From Bacillota bacterium (GTDB lineage Bacteria > Bacillota > Clostridia > Christensenellales > CAG-138), in the NCBI GenBank assembly GCA_023395595.1, contig JAEWYO010000004.1, positions 15,659 through 79,658 of the forward strand: a DNA stretch of 64,000 nt. Direction: 5' to 3'. Of this stretch, positions 17,001-26,442 are shown in pieces. The first letter of the stretch is position 1. Each line of letters opens with the position of its first letter. Below the pieces are notes generated by a model. It saw nothing but the letters and a program-made list of their open reading frames with translations, did no database searches and had not been told where the DNA came from. The position numbers and the translations under genes are program-made.

Positions 17001-17948
17001 TTACAGTCGATATCGATTCCGGTTTTCCCAGACGAGCGCATCGCTCATATCCGGGTTGATCGTCGTCATACTTTGAATCGCGGTGATGCCGGAAGCCAAC
17101 GCATAATCCAGCATCTCCTCCACGGGCAACCCTTGAACCAGCGCATGGGTGAATCCCGCCATGAACGCGTCCCCCGCACCGGTTGCGTTCACCATCTGCG
17201 CAACGGGCTTTAACGCGCGGAACATTCGGTTCCCCACCGCGTCCGCATAATAGCAGCCTTTGTCTCCGCGGCTGACGGCGATGCGCTTTGTGCCGCGTTT
17301 GAGCAGCGCTTCGCACGCGCGCTCAATCTCCACCTCCGTACCCGTTGGCAGACCGGAGAGGATGCTCAACTCCATCTCGTTTGGCTTAATCGCGGCGAAT
17401 TTGCCAGCGATAGGCTCCATCTGCCGCGCATACGCGGTCGAAACCGGGTCGATGAGCACAGGTGTGTCCCCGGCCGCTTCGGAAACGAGATGATCCAAAA
17501 ACGCAAGCGGCAGACATGCATCGCAAACAATCGCCTCCGCGCCGCGCAGAAGCCCCGCGTTCTCGTCGAGATATGCATTGGGCAAATCCTCGATAATACG
17601 CATGTCCGACATGCCAAGAAGCATATCCCCGCGCTCATCGAGTATCGCGATATAGGTGGATGAAATCGCGCCGGGTTTGACCCGCACGTGCGATAGGTCA
17701 ATTCCGGCAGCCGTGCTGTCACGCAAGATCTTCTCGCCATAGAGATCGTCTCCAACGGCGGAAAGCAGCGCCACGGGCACGCTCTGCCGCGCAAGGTTTT
17801 CGAGGATATTGCGCGTAACCCCGCCGACCGATGTCGCCATATAGCTCGGGTTGCTGTCGCGCATCACAATCGCCTTGCGGCTCTGCCCGTGGACGTCCAC
17901 ATTGGCCGCGCCAACGCCGATGACTCTGGGCTGTTTCTGCTGACTCAT
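17001..17948 (-). CDS. psuK: Pseudouridine kinase (PfkB family)
   Basis: 315-residue ribokinase-fold kinase that phosphorylates pseudouridine at the 5' position. The N-terminal VIGVGAANVDVHG strand, the GGVTRNILENLARQ substrate motif and the C-terminal NATGAGDAFMAGFTHAL anion-hole motif identify the PfkB family. Pairing with psuG assigns the substrate. The start at 17948 (MSQQKQPRV) has a GGGGGA ribosome site 9 nt away; the longer frame upstream is Cys/Arg-rich and not credible. Confidence 0.93.
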   Translation of the reverse strand: MSQQKQPRVIGVGAANVDVHGQSRKAIVMRDSNPSYMATSVGGVTRNILENLARQSVPVALLSAVGDDLYGEKILRDSTAAGIDLSHVRVKPGAISSTYIAILDERGDMLLGMSDMRIIEDLPNAYLDENAGLLRGAEAIVCDACLPLAFLDHLVSEAAGDTPVLIDPVSTAYARQMEPIAGKFAAIKPNEMELSILSGLPTGTEVEIERACEALLKRGTKRIAVSRGDKGCYYADAVGNRMFRALKPVAQMVNATGAGDAFMAGFTHALVQGLPVEEMLDYALASGITAIQSMTTINPDMSDALVWENRNRYRL

Positions 17949-18146
17949 GCGCAAATCCCCCGCGTGTGTTTTGTGACGTAATTCTACGTTTCGTGCGCGG
18001 GAACCACCGCCCGCGCCTTGTGTCACGTTGATCAGTATACTCGCACACGCGCTTTTTTTCAAGCACACAACCCGTTCTGCCCCGCCGAAGCAACAGCAGT
18101 ATCCCGCCGGATTCTCGCGAGATTCTTTCACAGGCATGCGAAACGG

Positions 18147-18175
18147 TTGCGTTTTTTACCCCACTCGTTTAGAAT
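18147..18175 (+). promoter_or_regulatory. Promoter of the HAD phosphatase gene
   Basis: TTGCGT (18147-18152), 17 bp, TAGAAT (18170-18175), 56 bp before the ATG. The rest of the spacer between the divergent psuK and this promoter (17949-18146) shows nothing else certain. Confidence 0.7.
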
Positions 18176-18231
18176 AAATCCAATTGTGCCGCTGGAAACA
18201 ACATGCGGCAAAGATACATTCTGGAGGCTAT

Positions 18232-19041
18232 ATGGGCGCATTGAGCGGCTATTATCTATACTGCGATCTCGACGGAACACTCTTTGACGACCAGAAAAAC
18301 GTCTCGCCGGAGAATCGCGCGGCAATCGAAACTTTCGTGCGCGAAGGCGGGCGCTTTGGGGTTGCGACCGGACGCGCGCCGTCCATCATCGGTACCATTG
18401 AGCGCGAACTTCCGGTCAACGCACCTTGCATCCTGCTCAACGGAGCCGGGTTATACGATCTTTCAAAGAAAGAATTCCTCGCGATGCATCCGGTTGACCG
18501 GGCACGCATGGAGCAGCTTGCCTGCCGCGTAGTCAAAGTACGGCAAAACGCCTGCGTTCAGGTATTTACCGATCATTCAATTTATGAAACAAACCCGAAC
18601 CAGCGAGACGATCCGTATACCCTCATGGAATGTCTTCCCGTGACCAAAATCGCAATGGAGGACATCCGCGAACCGGCGCTCAAGATGCTGATTGCGCACA
18701 CATCGCCCAATCTTGACGTGATTCAGGCTGAAATCATGCAGGAGGAGGCGATTGGGCAGTTCTCCGTGTTCCGCACATCAGGCTGGTATCTGGAGTTTGT
18801 CTCGTCGGGTGTCAACAAAGGCACCGCGCTGGAGGATGTCCGTTCTCGATGCCCCGATTGCCGGAAGATTCTCGCCATTGGAGACTACAACAATGATTTG
18901 GAGATGGTCGCCGTGGCGGATATCGGCGGCGCGCCCGCCAATGCAATTCACGAAGTTAAGTCGGCAGCGAACATTGTACTCACACAAACCAATAATGAAA
19001 GCTGCGTGGCTGCGTTTCTCAAGCAGACGCTCGGAATCTAG
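18232..19041 (+). CDS. Cof-type HAD-IIB phosphatase
   Basis: 269-residue sugar-phosphate phosphatase of the haloacid dehalogenase superfamily. Motif I is YLYCDLDGTLFDD with nucleophile D12 and D14; motif II is GVATGRAP; motif IV is AIGDYNNDLEMV, with lysine K in VNKGTAL as motif III. The cap is the C2B type. CTGGAGG precedes the ATG at 18232. The substrate cannot be told from sequence; many relatives act on flavin or sugar phosphates. Confidence 0.88.
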   Translation: MGALSGYYLYCDLDGTLFDDQKNVSPENRAAIETFVREGGRFGVATGRAPSIIGTIERELPVNAPCILLNGAGLYDLSKKEFLAMHPVDRARMEQLACRVVKVRQNACVQVFTDHSIYETNPNQRDDPYTLMECLPVTKIAMEDIREPALKMLIAHTSPNLDVIQAEIMQEEAIGQFSVFRTSGWYLEFVSSGVNKGTALEDVRSRCPDCRKILAIGDYNNDLEMVAVADIGGAPANAIHEVKSAANIVLTQTNNESCVAAFLKQTLGI

Positions 19042-19063
19042 TCCCGCTAAGACAAACCAAGAC

Positions 19064-19096
19064 AAAAATGCCGCTGCTTGATTGCAACGGCATTTT
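19064..19096. terminator. Bidirectional terminator between HAD gene and dacA-like gene
   Basis: AAAAATGCCG (19064-19073) pairs with CGGCATTTTT (19088-19097). A-rich and T-rich ends on each strand make it usable from both sides, fitting the converging genes. Confidence 0.85.
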
Positions 19097-19125
19097 TGAA
19101 TGCTTCTATGTTCACGTAACCGTGA

Positions 19126-20580
19126 TTATTCGTAATATTGCTGTCTGCGTTGCTTGGCTCTCGCGCGGCGCTTGCGCTCATAGCGTCGCTTGCGCTCCGA
19201 GAGGATGAAGATCACAATCAGCGCCACGAGCAGAATCGCCAGAAGAACAAATGTCAGCGTCAGCGTATCCGAAGCGCCCCAATCCTTGCGCCCTTTGTCG
19301 ATCAGTGGCGTACCGTCCGGCCCGGCGGTGACGACTGCCGTCTCCTCCGGCTGCGCGGCGGATTGGCCGGAGCCGAGCCCGACCGCAAAATCCGCAATCA
19401 GGTCTGCGGTGGCAATCGTTTGATCCCCGATGCGATATTCCACGGTGCCCATATTCTGTCCGGCGGAAATCGGCGCTTGTGCATCGGCGCTCAGCACCAC
19501 GTTTGTGGTGATCGCACCCGTATTCGCCTTGATGTTGTTGATCTTCTCACCGGTTGTGCGAATCGTCAGGTTGTCAATCTGTGCGCTCATGGTCAGCTGC
19601 CCGTTTTGCAGATCACCTTCGTTTGCGTTGACAACGCCGGTTGTGAACGTCTTCTGCAGACCGAGCTCCGCAGCCGTCACGGTTTGATACCCGTTTGTAA
19701 ATACATATTCAAAGATTCCGGCGGCGTTGACAAACCGCGCAAGGTTGGTCATCACCGTGTCCCCGCCGTAAAGATCCGCCTTGTCGCCGAACATGGTGAT
19801 GATGACGCGTGCGCCGTCCTTTTCCGCCGCGGCAACAAGGCACTTGCCCGCGCTGTCCGTGTCACCCGTCTTACCGCCGATTGCATAAGGGTAGACGGTC
19901 TGCACCGGATCACCCGCAACCGCGTTGAGCAGGCGATCTGTGTTCACGAGCACCAGCTCCGTCGGGCGGACGCTGTTTGCGGGGACGGTATAGGTCTTCG
20001 TTCCGGCGATCTCGACAAATTCTTTGTTTTTCAGCGCATAGGCCATGAGTTTTGCCATGTCCCGTGCGGTGGTATAGTGGTCATCGTTTTGTACACCGTG
20101 CGGATTGCTGTAGTGGGTGCTCGTCATACCGATTTCCTGCGCTTTTTGATTCATCAGCGCAACAAAGCCATCGACCGAACCCGCAACGTGCTTGGCAATC
20201 GCCTCGCCTGCATCGTTGCCGGAAACGAGCATGAGCCCGTAGACCAAATCTCGCAGCGTCAGCGTCTCGCCGGGCTGTATGCCCATCAGCGAGGAGTATT
20301 TGGAGAATTTGATTGTGGTACCGAGTACTTCTTCCCCAACGGTAAAGGAATCGTCCAGGTTGCCGTTCTCCAGCGTGACCAGTGTGGTCATGATCTTGGT
20401 CGTACTTGCGGGAAACACCTTCTGATCCGCATTGCGCTCAAAGAACACCACACTCGGGTCGTCGCCATCGACAACAATCATGTTTGGCGTTGGAATCGAG
20501 TTGTAGTCATAATCCGCAAGCGCTACCGCGGGGATGGTTAGAATTGTCAAAACCAGCAAAATGCTGAGAAATCGTTTCAT
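19126..20580 (-). CDS. D-alanyl-D-alanine carboxypeptidase (peptidase S11, DacA/DacF type)
   Basis: 484-residue exported penicillin-binding protein that trims D-Ala from peptidoglycan stem peptides. It has a signal peptide ending in AVALA (cleavage about 22/23). The active-site triads are S59-T-T-K62, S120-G-N122 and K237-T-G239. A C-terminal PBP5-like domain follows (about 300-400). Then come a transmembrane helix (about 446-466) and a very basic cytoplasmic tail rich in Arg and Lys. Low-molecular-mass PBPs more often end in an amphipathic helix; here a true membrane span is present. Confidence 0.93.
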   Translation of the reverse strand: MKRFLSILLVLTILTIPAVALADYDYNSIPTPNMIVVDGDDPSVVFFERNADQKVFPASTTKIMTTLVTLENGNLDDSFTVGEEVLGTTIKFSKYSSLMGIQPGETLTLRDLVYGLMLVSGNDAGEAIAKHVAGSVDGFVALMNQKAQEIGMTSTHYSNPHGVQNDDHYTTARDMAKLMAYALKNKEFVEIAGTKTYTVPANSVRPTELVLVNTDRLLNAVAGDPVQTVYPYAIGGKTGDTDSAGKCLVAAAEKDGARVIITMFGDKADLYGGDTVMTNLARFVNAAGIFEYVFTNGYQTVTAAELGLQKTFTTGVVNANEGDLQNGQLTMSAQIDNLTIRTTGEKINNIKANTGAITTNVVLSADAQAPISAGQNMGTVEYRIGDQTIATADLIADFAVGLGSGQSAAQPEETAVVTAGPDGTPLIDKGRKDWGASDTLTLTFVLLAILLVALIVIFILSERKRRYERKRRARAKQRRQQYYE

Positions 20581-20663
20581 TCCAGTCTCCCATTTTTTCT
20601 GTTCATCGTCTTGCAGTATAGCAAAACAAGCCTTACATTGGTAGAGGTTTTTCGCTTTTGTGA

Positions 20664-20692
20664 TTGATTGTTTACATTCCCGCGGCTATACT
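20664..20692 (+). promoter_or_regulatory. Promoter of the reverse rubrerythrin-deoC operon
   Basis: TTGATT (20664-20669), 17 bp, TATACT (20687-20692). It lies 85 bp before the rubrerythrin ATG and rules out the in-frame start within the promoter. Confidence 0.75.
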
Positions 20693-20777
20693 GAAGTTAT
20701 CATCGCGGGTGCGTCTGCCCCGCGTTATCGACCAAACAATGAGCGGGTTTCATCCCCGAAAGGAGCGATTTTTTCTT

Positions 20778-21326
20778 ATGACAAAACAATTCCGCTGCCC
20801 CGTTTGCGGCTATGTTCACACCGGTGATTCCGCGCCGGACTTCTGCCCGGTTTGCAAAGCGCCCGGCGATTCCTTCGTCGAGATTTCGAAGGAAGTCAAG
20901 CAATATGCCGCCGAGCATGTGGTCGGCATTGCAGCCGGCGTGGACGCAGAGATTCTAGAAGGGCTACGCATGAACTTCTCCGGCGAATGCACCGAGGTGG
21001 GTATGTATCTCGCCATGGCGCGTGTAGCGGAGCGTGAGGGCTATCCCGAAGTGGCAGAGGCGTTCAAACGCTACGCTTTTGAAGAAGCGGATCACGCCTC
21101 CCGCTTTGCGGAGCTGCTCGGCGAAGTCATCACCACCTCCACCAAGAAAAACCTGGAACTGCGCGCCGAGGCCGAGTTTGGCGCGTGCGACGGAAAAACG
21201 AAGCTCGCCAAGCGCGCAAAGGAGCTCAATCTCGACGCAATCCACGACACCGTACACGAGATGGCACGTGACGAAGCACGCCATGGCAAAGGTTTCGAAG
21301 GTCTGCTCAAGAGGTATTTCGCATGA
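20778..21326 (+). CDS. Reverse rubrerythrin
   Basis: 182-residue cytoplasmic peroxide/oxygen-scavenging protein of anaerobes. The rubredoxin domain is at the N-terminus (C7, C10, C23, C26), reversed from classical rubrerythrin. The diiron four-helix bundle follows with GECTEVGMYL, FEEADHASRFAE and MARDEARHGKGFE. In Clostridium acetobutylicum such proteins are the main NADH-linked peroxide reductases. The ATG at 20778 follows AAAGGAG. The gene overlaps deoC by 4 bp, an unusual partner. Confidence 0.93.
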   Translation: MTKQFRCPVCGYVHTGDSAPDFCPVCKAPGDSFVEISKEVKQYAAEHVVGIAAGVDAEILEGLRMNFSGECTEVGMYLAMARVAEREGYPEVAEAFKRYAFEEADHASRFAELLGEVITTSTKKNLELRAEAEFGACDGKTKLAKRAKELNLDAIHDTVHEMARDEARHGKGFEGLLKRYFA

Positions 21327-21964
21327 ATGCATTGAATACCTATCTAGATCATACCCTGCTCAAAGCGGATGCAACGCGCACGGACATACTCGCCGTCACA
21401 GCTGAAGCAAAGGAATACCGTACCGCAAGCGTTTGCGTGAACACCTGCTACACCGCTCTGGTTGCGCAGGAGCTCAAGGGCAGCGGCGTGAAAACCTGCG
21501 TCGTCGTCGGTTTCCCGCTGGGGGCTATGTCCAGCGGCGCAAAAGCGGTTGAAGCCTCCCTCGCCGTGCGGGAAGGTGCTGAAGAAGTCGATATGGTCAT
21601 GAACATCGGCGCGGCAAAAGCGGGCGACTGGGCGGCGGTTCAGGCGGATATCGCGGCGGTGGTCAACGCCTCCAAACCCGCTATTGTCAAGGTCATCCTC
21701 GAAACCTGCCTGCTCAGCGATGAGCAGAAGATCAACGCCTGCCTTGCTGCAAAAGCCGCGGGCGCTGCGTTTGTGAAAACCTCGACTGGATTTTCAACCG
21801 GCGGTGCCACCGCGGCGGACATCGCACTCATGCGAAATACCGTCGGACCCGAGATGGGTGTCAAGGCCAGCGGCGGTGTGCGTACGCGCGAACAAGCGCT
21901 TGCCATGATCGAAGCCGGAGCTACCCGAATCGGCTGCAGCTCGACCAAAACCATCATGGGATAA
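21323..21964 (+). CDS. deoC: Deoxyribose-phosphate aldolase
   Basis: 213-residue class I aldolase (EC 4.1.2.4) that cleaves 2-deoxyribose 5-phosphate to glyceraldehyde 3-phosphate and acetaldehyde. The Schiff-base lysine is K152 in FVKTSTGFSTGGAT; the catalytic pair D90 (EEVDMVMNIG) and K181 (GVKASGGVR) are present. The start is in the ATGA overlap with the rubrerythrin gene. It ends nucleoside catabolism and fits with the psuKG genes nearby. Confidence 0.96.
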   Translation: MNALNTYLDHTLLKADATRTDILAVTAEAKEYRTASVCVNTCYTALVAQELKGSGVKTCVVVGFPLGAMSSGAKAVEASLAVREGAEEVDMVMNIGAAKAGDWAAVQADIAAVVNASKPAIVKVILETCLLSDEQKINACLAAKAAGAAFVKTSTGFSTGGATAADIALMRNTVGPEMGVKASGGVRTREQALAMIEAGATRIGCSSTKTIMG

Positions 21965-22010
21965 CGCTTCCGCTCGTTCACAATTTACAGTTTATTCAAG
22001 TGCAAAAAGT

Positions 22011-22051
22011 GAGAGTCGAATGCCTGAAAACGGCTTTTCGGCTCTCTTTTT
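22011..22051 (+). terminator. Terminator of deoC
   Basis: GAGAGTCGAA (22011-22020) pairs imperfectly with TTTTCGGCTCTC (22035-22046), followed by a run of T residues to 22051. Confidence 0.75.
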
Positions 22052-22334
22052 GTGTGAATTCCCCCACTTCGCGCGTGATGGCTGTGAAAGGATTAACAAT
22101 TTATCCATAGATTCTTCACAATAACCACGATCATTCACCCCCACATCCTATGGTAAACTATAGTTGCATTGGAATGGCGATTTTTTCGCGTATCGTCAAA
22201 CGCCAAACGTAACGGCTCAATCTCCCTTTTGACGGTGATTTCCGTTGTTTCGGAGCGGGCACGATATGCTTGCGCGCCAGAACCCACACAGCGAAATACA
22301 AAGAGCCGATTCTCAGATGAGGAGCGTGAACCAT

Positions 22335-24005
22335 ATGGATCAACACGACGGCGGTTACGGTTATCCGCCCTATGAAGAGGACCCCCGCGCAGCCGGGCAG
22401 GGTTCGGGATCAGTACGCGGTTATCGCGACGATCCGGCGGCCTATTCGGGCGCACCTGCACAGCCATTCGACCCCAACGGCACCTACGACCCTGCTTATG
22501 GCGCACAGGGCGCTTATGACGATCGCGGGTATGCACAGCAAGGATATCCGAACGCGGAGAACCCGTATGCACCGCGCCCGATCGACCCCAATTACGGCTA
22601 CCAAAACCAGCCGGGCAATGTCTACGGCAACCAGCCGGAGTATCCCGACTATTATGCGCAGCAGCCGCAGGCACCCTATGGCCAGCCGACACCTGTCGAT
22701 CCGTATGCCCCGCGTCAGAATGCGGCGATGCATTATGATAACCCGGACAGTGCCTATGCCACACGGTTGCAGATGACCGACTATTCCAAGCGCGGCACCA
22801 CGGGACGCACGCAGATGCCGGAGGGCGACGAAGGCTACGGTTATACGCAGCGCGGCGCAACGGGGCGCACAAGCATGCCCCGCGAGACAGATGGCTACGG
22901 CTATTCTCCCCGCAGCACGACCGCACGCACACGCATGCCGGACGATGTGGAAGAGTTCTCCGTGCGCACCAGTACATCGCGCACGCGCATGCCGGAGAGC
23001 GACGAAGAATATTCCCCGCGCGGCAGCACGAGCCGTACCCGCTACCCGCAAAGCAATGATCGCTACGCAAGAAATGCAGACGACGAAGAGGAATCCTACG
23101 AACGTCCGCGTACGAAAAAGAAACGCTCCAAGTTTGGCAAGTTCATGCATGCGCTCGGGCTGTATCTGGCGCAGCTGCCGTCCAAGACACTGATTATTTC
23201 CGGCGGCATCTTTGCCGTGATACTCGTCTCGGTCATCTTGATTGCGATTCTCGCACCCAAGAGCGGACGCACCGAGAAACCGGACGACGGACAGCTTGCC
23301 ATCATGGACAACACGCCAACCCCGTCCCTCGCGCCGACGAATACGCCAGCCCCGACAGAAGAGATCACACCGACCCCCGCTCTGCCGACGCTGACGGAGA
23401 ATATTTCAAAGGCTGGTACAGTCAGCGATCTGATTCCGGCGATTCAAGAACGATTGGTTGAGCTCGGCTACATGACAAAACCAGAGGGCGGGTATACCAA
23501 CAAGTTTGCAAAAGCCACAAAAACTGCAATCCGTCTCTTCCAAGTGAAGAACTATGAGGATTCGAAAAACTGGGACGGCATCATCGGAAACGGCACCTAC
23601 ACCCTCCTGATGAGTGAAGACGCAAAAGCGTATTATCTTGCCCGCGGTGATGGCGATGATCGCACAAAGGAACTCACCAAGCTGGTGCAGGATGTTACCG
23701 ACCTGCAGAAGAGATTGATCGAGCTTGGGTATCTCACAGGCGCCGCAACAGGGCTTTATGGCAACACCACAGTGCAGGCTGTACAAACGTTCCAGGAATA
23801 CCACGGTTTGCCGATGGACGGTAAAGCAGGTCAGGAGACGTTGAAACTGATCTACAGTGCGGACGCGATGACAGCCGCCGTCGGCAAGGTCAACAACAAG
23901 ACCAAGATGACGCCTGCGCCCGGTGCGAGCGTTTCTCCGGCAGCGGGAACAACCGCCACAACGCCGAATCCGAGCACTTCGACCTCACCTTCCGCCAATC
24001 CGTAA
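22335..24005 (+). CDS. Membrane protein with disordered repeat region and two peptidoglycan-binding domains
   Basis: 556-residue protein. Residues 1-150 are rich in Tyr, Gly, Pro and Gln. At about 150-245 there are five imperfect repeats around the motif T-[TS]-x-R-T-x-M-P, each followed by an acidic Tyr-containing stretch (EGDEGYGY, RETDGYGY). A basic segment and one membrane helix (about 286-310) follow, then a Pro/Thr linker and two PG_binding_1 domains (about 355-430 and 450-520). The topology is cytoplasmic tail in, wall-binding part out. The ATG at 22335 follows GGAG; in-frame starts upstream lack a site. The Thr/Arg repeats could be kinase targets; that is a guess. Confidence 0.75.
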   Translation: MDQHDGGYGYPPYEEDPRAAGQGSGSVRGYRDDPAAYSGAPAQPFDPNGTYDPAYGAQGAYDDRGYAQQGYPNAENPYAPRPIDPNYGYQNQPGNVYGNQPEYPDYYAQQPQAPYGQPTPVDPYAPRQNAAMHYDNPDSAYATRLQMTDYSKRGTTGRTQMPEGDEGYGYTQRGATGRTSMPRETDGYGYSPRSTTARTRMPDDVEEFSVRTSTSRTRMPESDEEYSPRGSTSRTRYPQSNDRYARNADDEEESYERPRTKKKRSKFGKFMHALGLYLAQLPSKTLIISGGIFAVILVSVILIAILAPKSGRTEKPDDGQLAIMDNTPTPSLAPTNTPAPTEEITPTPALPTLTENISKAGTVSDLIPAIQERLVELGYMTKPEGGYTNKFAKATKTAIRLFQVKNYEDSKNWDGIIGNGTYTLLMSEDAKAYYLARGDGDDRTKELTKLVQDVTDLQKRLIELGYLTGAATGLYGNTTVQAVQTFQEYHGLPMDGKAGQETLKLIYSADAMTAAVGKVNNKTKMTPAPGASVSPAAGTTATTPNPSTSTSPSANP

Positions 24006-24024
24006 ATCACGAACAAAACAGCAC

Positions 24025-24049
24025 AAAGGGCGCCAACAGGCGCCCTTTT
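24025..24049. terminator. Bidirectional terminator after the peptidoglycan-binding gene
   Basis: AAAGGGCGCC (24025-24034) and GGCGCCCTTT (24039-24048) form a 10-bp perfect stem with an AACA loop. The flanking genes converge here. Confidence 0.85.
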
Positions 24050-24070
24050 CATTTGCTTTCGCTTCTATGA

Positions 24071-24541
24071 TTATTCGTCCTTCAGGAACCCGTCAATCAT
24101 CTCAACAGGCACTTCCATGCGCTGAGCCGCCTGTTCCCGCGTCATCCCTGCAGAAAGAAAGCGCCGCGCAACGTCTCCCATGTGCTCACCAACCTCGATG
24201 ATATGTCCGTCGATATCATAAAAACGGACAACGCGCTGTCCCCAGCTATGCTCAATCAAATCATGAATCAGTTCCACATCAAACACCCGCAAGCGAACAA
24301 AGAAGGACTCAATCTCGTGTTCCTCAAAGAACAGCTCCGCATCGTTTGCTCCATAGGTGATCTCATCCGCTTCCCGCCTGATAAACGAAAGCCACGTTTG
24401 CTCTTGTTGGAGTGAGAGTCCGTTCGTATAAGCGACATAGACGCCCAGATCCATCGCCACTACGCATCCAAGCAGCCCTTCATAGAGCTTTCTCGCGCGG
24501 CTAATATCGCGAACTGCAATCAATGTGCCGGAATATTTCAT
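24071..24541 (-). CDS. Glyoxalase/VOC-superfamily protein
   Basis: 156-residue protein with two beta-alpha-beta-beta-beta units. N-terminal: GTLIAVRDISRARKLYEGLLG, with HEIESFFVRLR and VRFYDIDGHIIEVGEHM, where the glutamate in IIEVGE is a usual metal ligand. Members act as glyoxalases, dioxygenases or antibiotic-binding proteins; the sequence does not tell which. A 20-residue tail (REQAAQRMEVPVEMIDGFL) looks like a small helical add-on. Single gene between two terminators. Confidence 0.8.
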   Translation of the reverse strand: MKYSGTLIAVRDISRARKLYEGLLGCVVAMDLGVYVAYTNGLSLQQEQTWLSFIRREADEITYGANDAELFFEEHEIESFFVRLRVFDVELIHDLIEHSWGQRVVRFYDIDGHIIEVGEHMGDVARRFLSAGMTREQAAQRMEVPVEMIDGFLKDE

Positions 24542-24616
24542 GCATTCTTTCCCCTTTTGTTCTGCTGTTTAGCGCTATCATACCACACCGCGTGCCGCTT
24601 TTCCAGAAGCCCCCAT

Positions 24617-24656
24617 GTAAAGAAGACAGCCCCGCAGATTGCTCTGAGGGGCTGTC
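24617..24656 (-). terminator. Terminator of the opp operon
   Basis: GACAGCCCC (24625-24633) pairs with GGGGCTGTC (24648-24656). The minus-strand continuation TTCTTTACATG gives a weak T-run. It lies just past the oppA stop. Confidence 0.7.
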
Positions 24657-24679
24657 GTAGGGATACCTGCGTTGATCGC

Positions 24680-26392
24680 TTATTTCGCGACGGTTGCGCC
24701 CCAGAACATCTTGAGGCCGGTACCGGTCACGCCAAAGCCCGTGAAGTTCGTCTGCGACAGAACGTCGTCAGCATAGAACACGATCGGGATGATCGGCATG
24801 TCGTTCATGATGATCGCCTCTGCCTGGTGGTACATTTCCATACGCTTGGCAGGATCCTGCTCCGTGCGCGCGCCGATGACCAGAGCATCGTACTCGGGGT
24901 TATTGTAGTGCCCGTCGTTCGTGCCTGCGGTGCTCACAAAGAGATCAAAGAACGTCGCGGGATCGGTGTAGTCGCCAACCCAGCCCTGACGTGCGATCTG
25001 GCAATCAGAGGTCTTGCGATACTGCTGGAATGTCGCCCAGTCCATCGTCGCGATTTCCACGTCGATGCCGAGGTTCTCTTTCCACATCTGCATGATCGCT
25101 TCGGCAACCGCCTGGTGGCCGGTGTTCTCGTTCACGCTGAACTCAAGTTTCGGGAAGCCCTTGCCATCCGGGAAGCCGGCCGTGGCGAGGAGTTCCTTCG
25201 CTTTTGCAACGTTTGCTGCGTAATCGGTCGTGATATCGCCACCGACGACATCGCCAGCGGTCTTACGGAAGTCGGAGCCAGCGGTGGCATCCGGCACGCC
25301 GAACGGAACGAGCGAGTAGGCGGGAATGCGGGAGTCAGCCCAGACGGTCTGGTTGACAAACGCGCGATCGATCGCCAGCGAGAGAGCCTTGCGGACGTTG
25401 ACGTCTTTCAGAACATCGAGGCCGCCATCGATCTGCTGCACTTCGAGGTAGTACAGACCGATCTGACCAAACTGGGTGTATTCCGGAGTCTGACGCAGAG
25501 CGGCAAGCTCATCGGACGGGAAGGAGTCAGCCAGCTGGAGTTCTCCGGCTTTGAACGCGGCCAGAATGGCGTTGTCATCATCGGAGAGCATGCAGTTGAG
25601 CGTATCCAGAAGCGTGGTGTCCGCTTCCCAGTACGTCGGGTTCTTCGTCAGCGTGAGCGTGCTCTCATGCGCAAAGGAGGAAAGCACGTAACGGCCGTTG
25701 GCAACCTGAGATTCCGGCTCAACGGACCAGCCTTCGGGATTCGCTTCGACGATATCCTGACGCAGCGGCATCAGGCTCGGGAACGCCAGAAGGTCCTTGG
25801 TGTAGGGAACGTTTGCTGCAATGTCGAACTCCAGCGTCTTATCATCCACAGCTTTGACGCTGAGCTGATCCGGCGTGATGGTGCCGTCTGCAACCTGATG
25901 GCCGTTGGCAAAGAAATCCTGGCCGATGTAGCCATAGGAAGAGCCGGTGGCCGGATCGCAAAGGCGAACCCAGGAGTACACGAAATCTTTGGCGGTGACG
26001 GGGACGCCGTCGCTCCAGAAGATGTCGTCACGCAGGGTGGCAACCACATGGGCGGTGCCATCCGCATTGTCGGTGATCGTGACGTCTTTCGCCTGACCGA
26101 GCGAGAACGAGCCGTCGGTGTTCGGGCGATAGAGGCCTTCATACAGATGCGTGATGTAGATCATGCCATCGACCGCCTCATTCATGTTCGGGTCGAGCGT
26201 GGCAGGTTCGGAACCAACGCAAACGGTCGCGCTGGTGGGTTCGGCTGCAACCGGTGCTTCGGTTGCGGCTGCGGGCGCAGCTTCCTCGGTGCTTGCCGGT
26301 GCTGCCGGTGCCGCCGGCGTGCATGCGAACATGCCAAATGCCAGGGACATGATCATGACCAGCGTGAGTACGAGGGTAAGTGTCTTTTTCAT
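24680..26392 (-). CDS. oppA: Oligopeptide ABC transporter substrate-binding lipoprotein
   Basis: 570-residue SBP_bac_5 lipoprotein that captures peptides outside the cell. The signal peptide ends in MFAC (C24), followed by a low-complexity Ala/Pro/Glu linker. Family blocks are visible: TLDPNMNEAVDGMIYITHLYEGL near the start, and the DIFWSDGVPVTAKDFVYSW segment. It is the last gene of oppBCDFA, 50 bp after oppF. A CAGGCACGTGCCTG palindrome in that gap (26416-26429) may allow higher oppA expression. Confidence 0.93.
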   Translation of the reverse strand: MKKTLTLVLTLVMIMSLAFGMFACTPAAPAAPASTEEAAPAAATEAPVAAEPTSATVCVGSEPATLDPNMNEAVDGMIYITHLYEGLYRPNTDGSFSLGQAKDVTITDNADGTAHVVATLRDDIFWSDGVPVTAKDFVYSWVRLCDPATGSSYGYIGQDFFANGHQVADGTITPDQLSVKAVDDKTLEFDIAANVPYTKDLLAFPSLMPLRQDIVEANPEGWSVEPESQVANGRYVLSSFAHESTLTLTKNPTYWEADTTLLDTLNCMLSDDDNAILAAFKAGELQLADSFPSDELAALRQTPEYTQFGQIGLYYLEVQQIDGGLDVLKDVNVRKALSLAIDRAFVNQTVWADSRIPAYSLVPFGVPDATAGSDFRKTAGDVVGGDITTDYAANVAKAKELLATAGFPDGKGFPKLEFSVNENTGHQAVAEAIMQMWKENLGIDVEIATMDWATFQQYRKTSDCQIARQGWVGDYTDPATFFDLFVSTAGTNDGHYNNPEYDALVIGARTEQDPAKRMEMYHQAEAIIMNDMPIIPIVFYADDVLSQTNFTGFGVTGTGLKMFWGATVAK

Positions 26393-26442
26393 TCCATCAT
26401 CCTCCTTATTTTATACAGGCACGTGCCTGCTGGGGAACGTGA

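Noticed and set aside
19138..20541. 467-codon open frame on the plus strand
   Set aside because: Antisense to the D,D-carboxypeptidase gene, whose signal peptide and three active-site motifs are clear.
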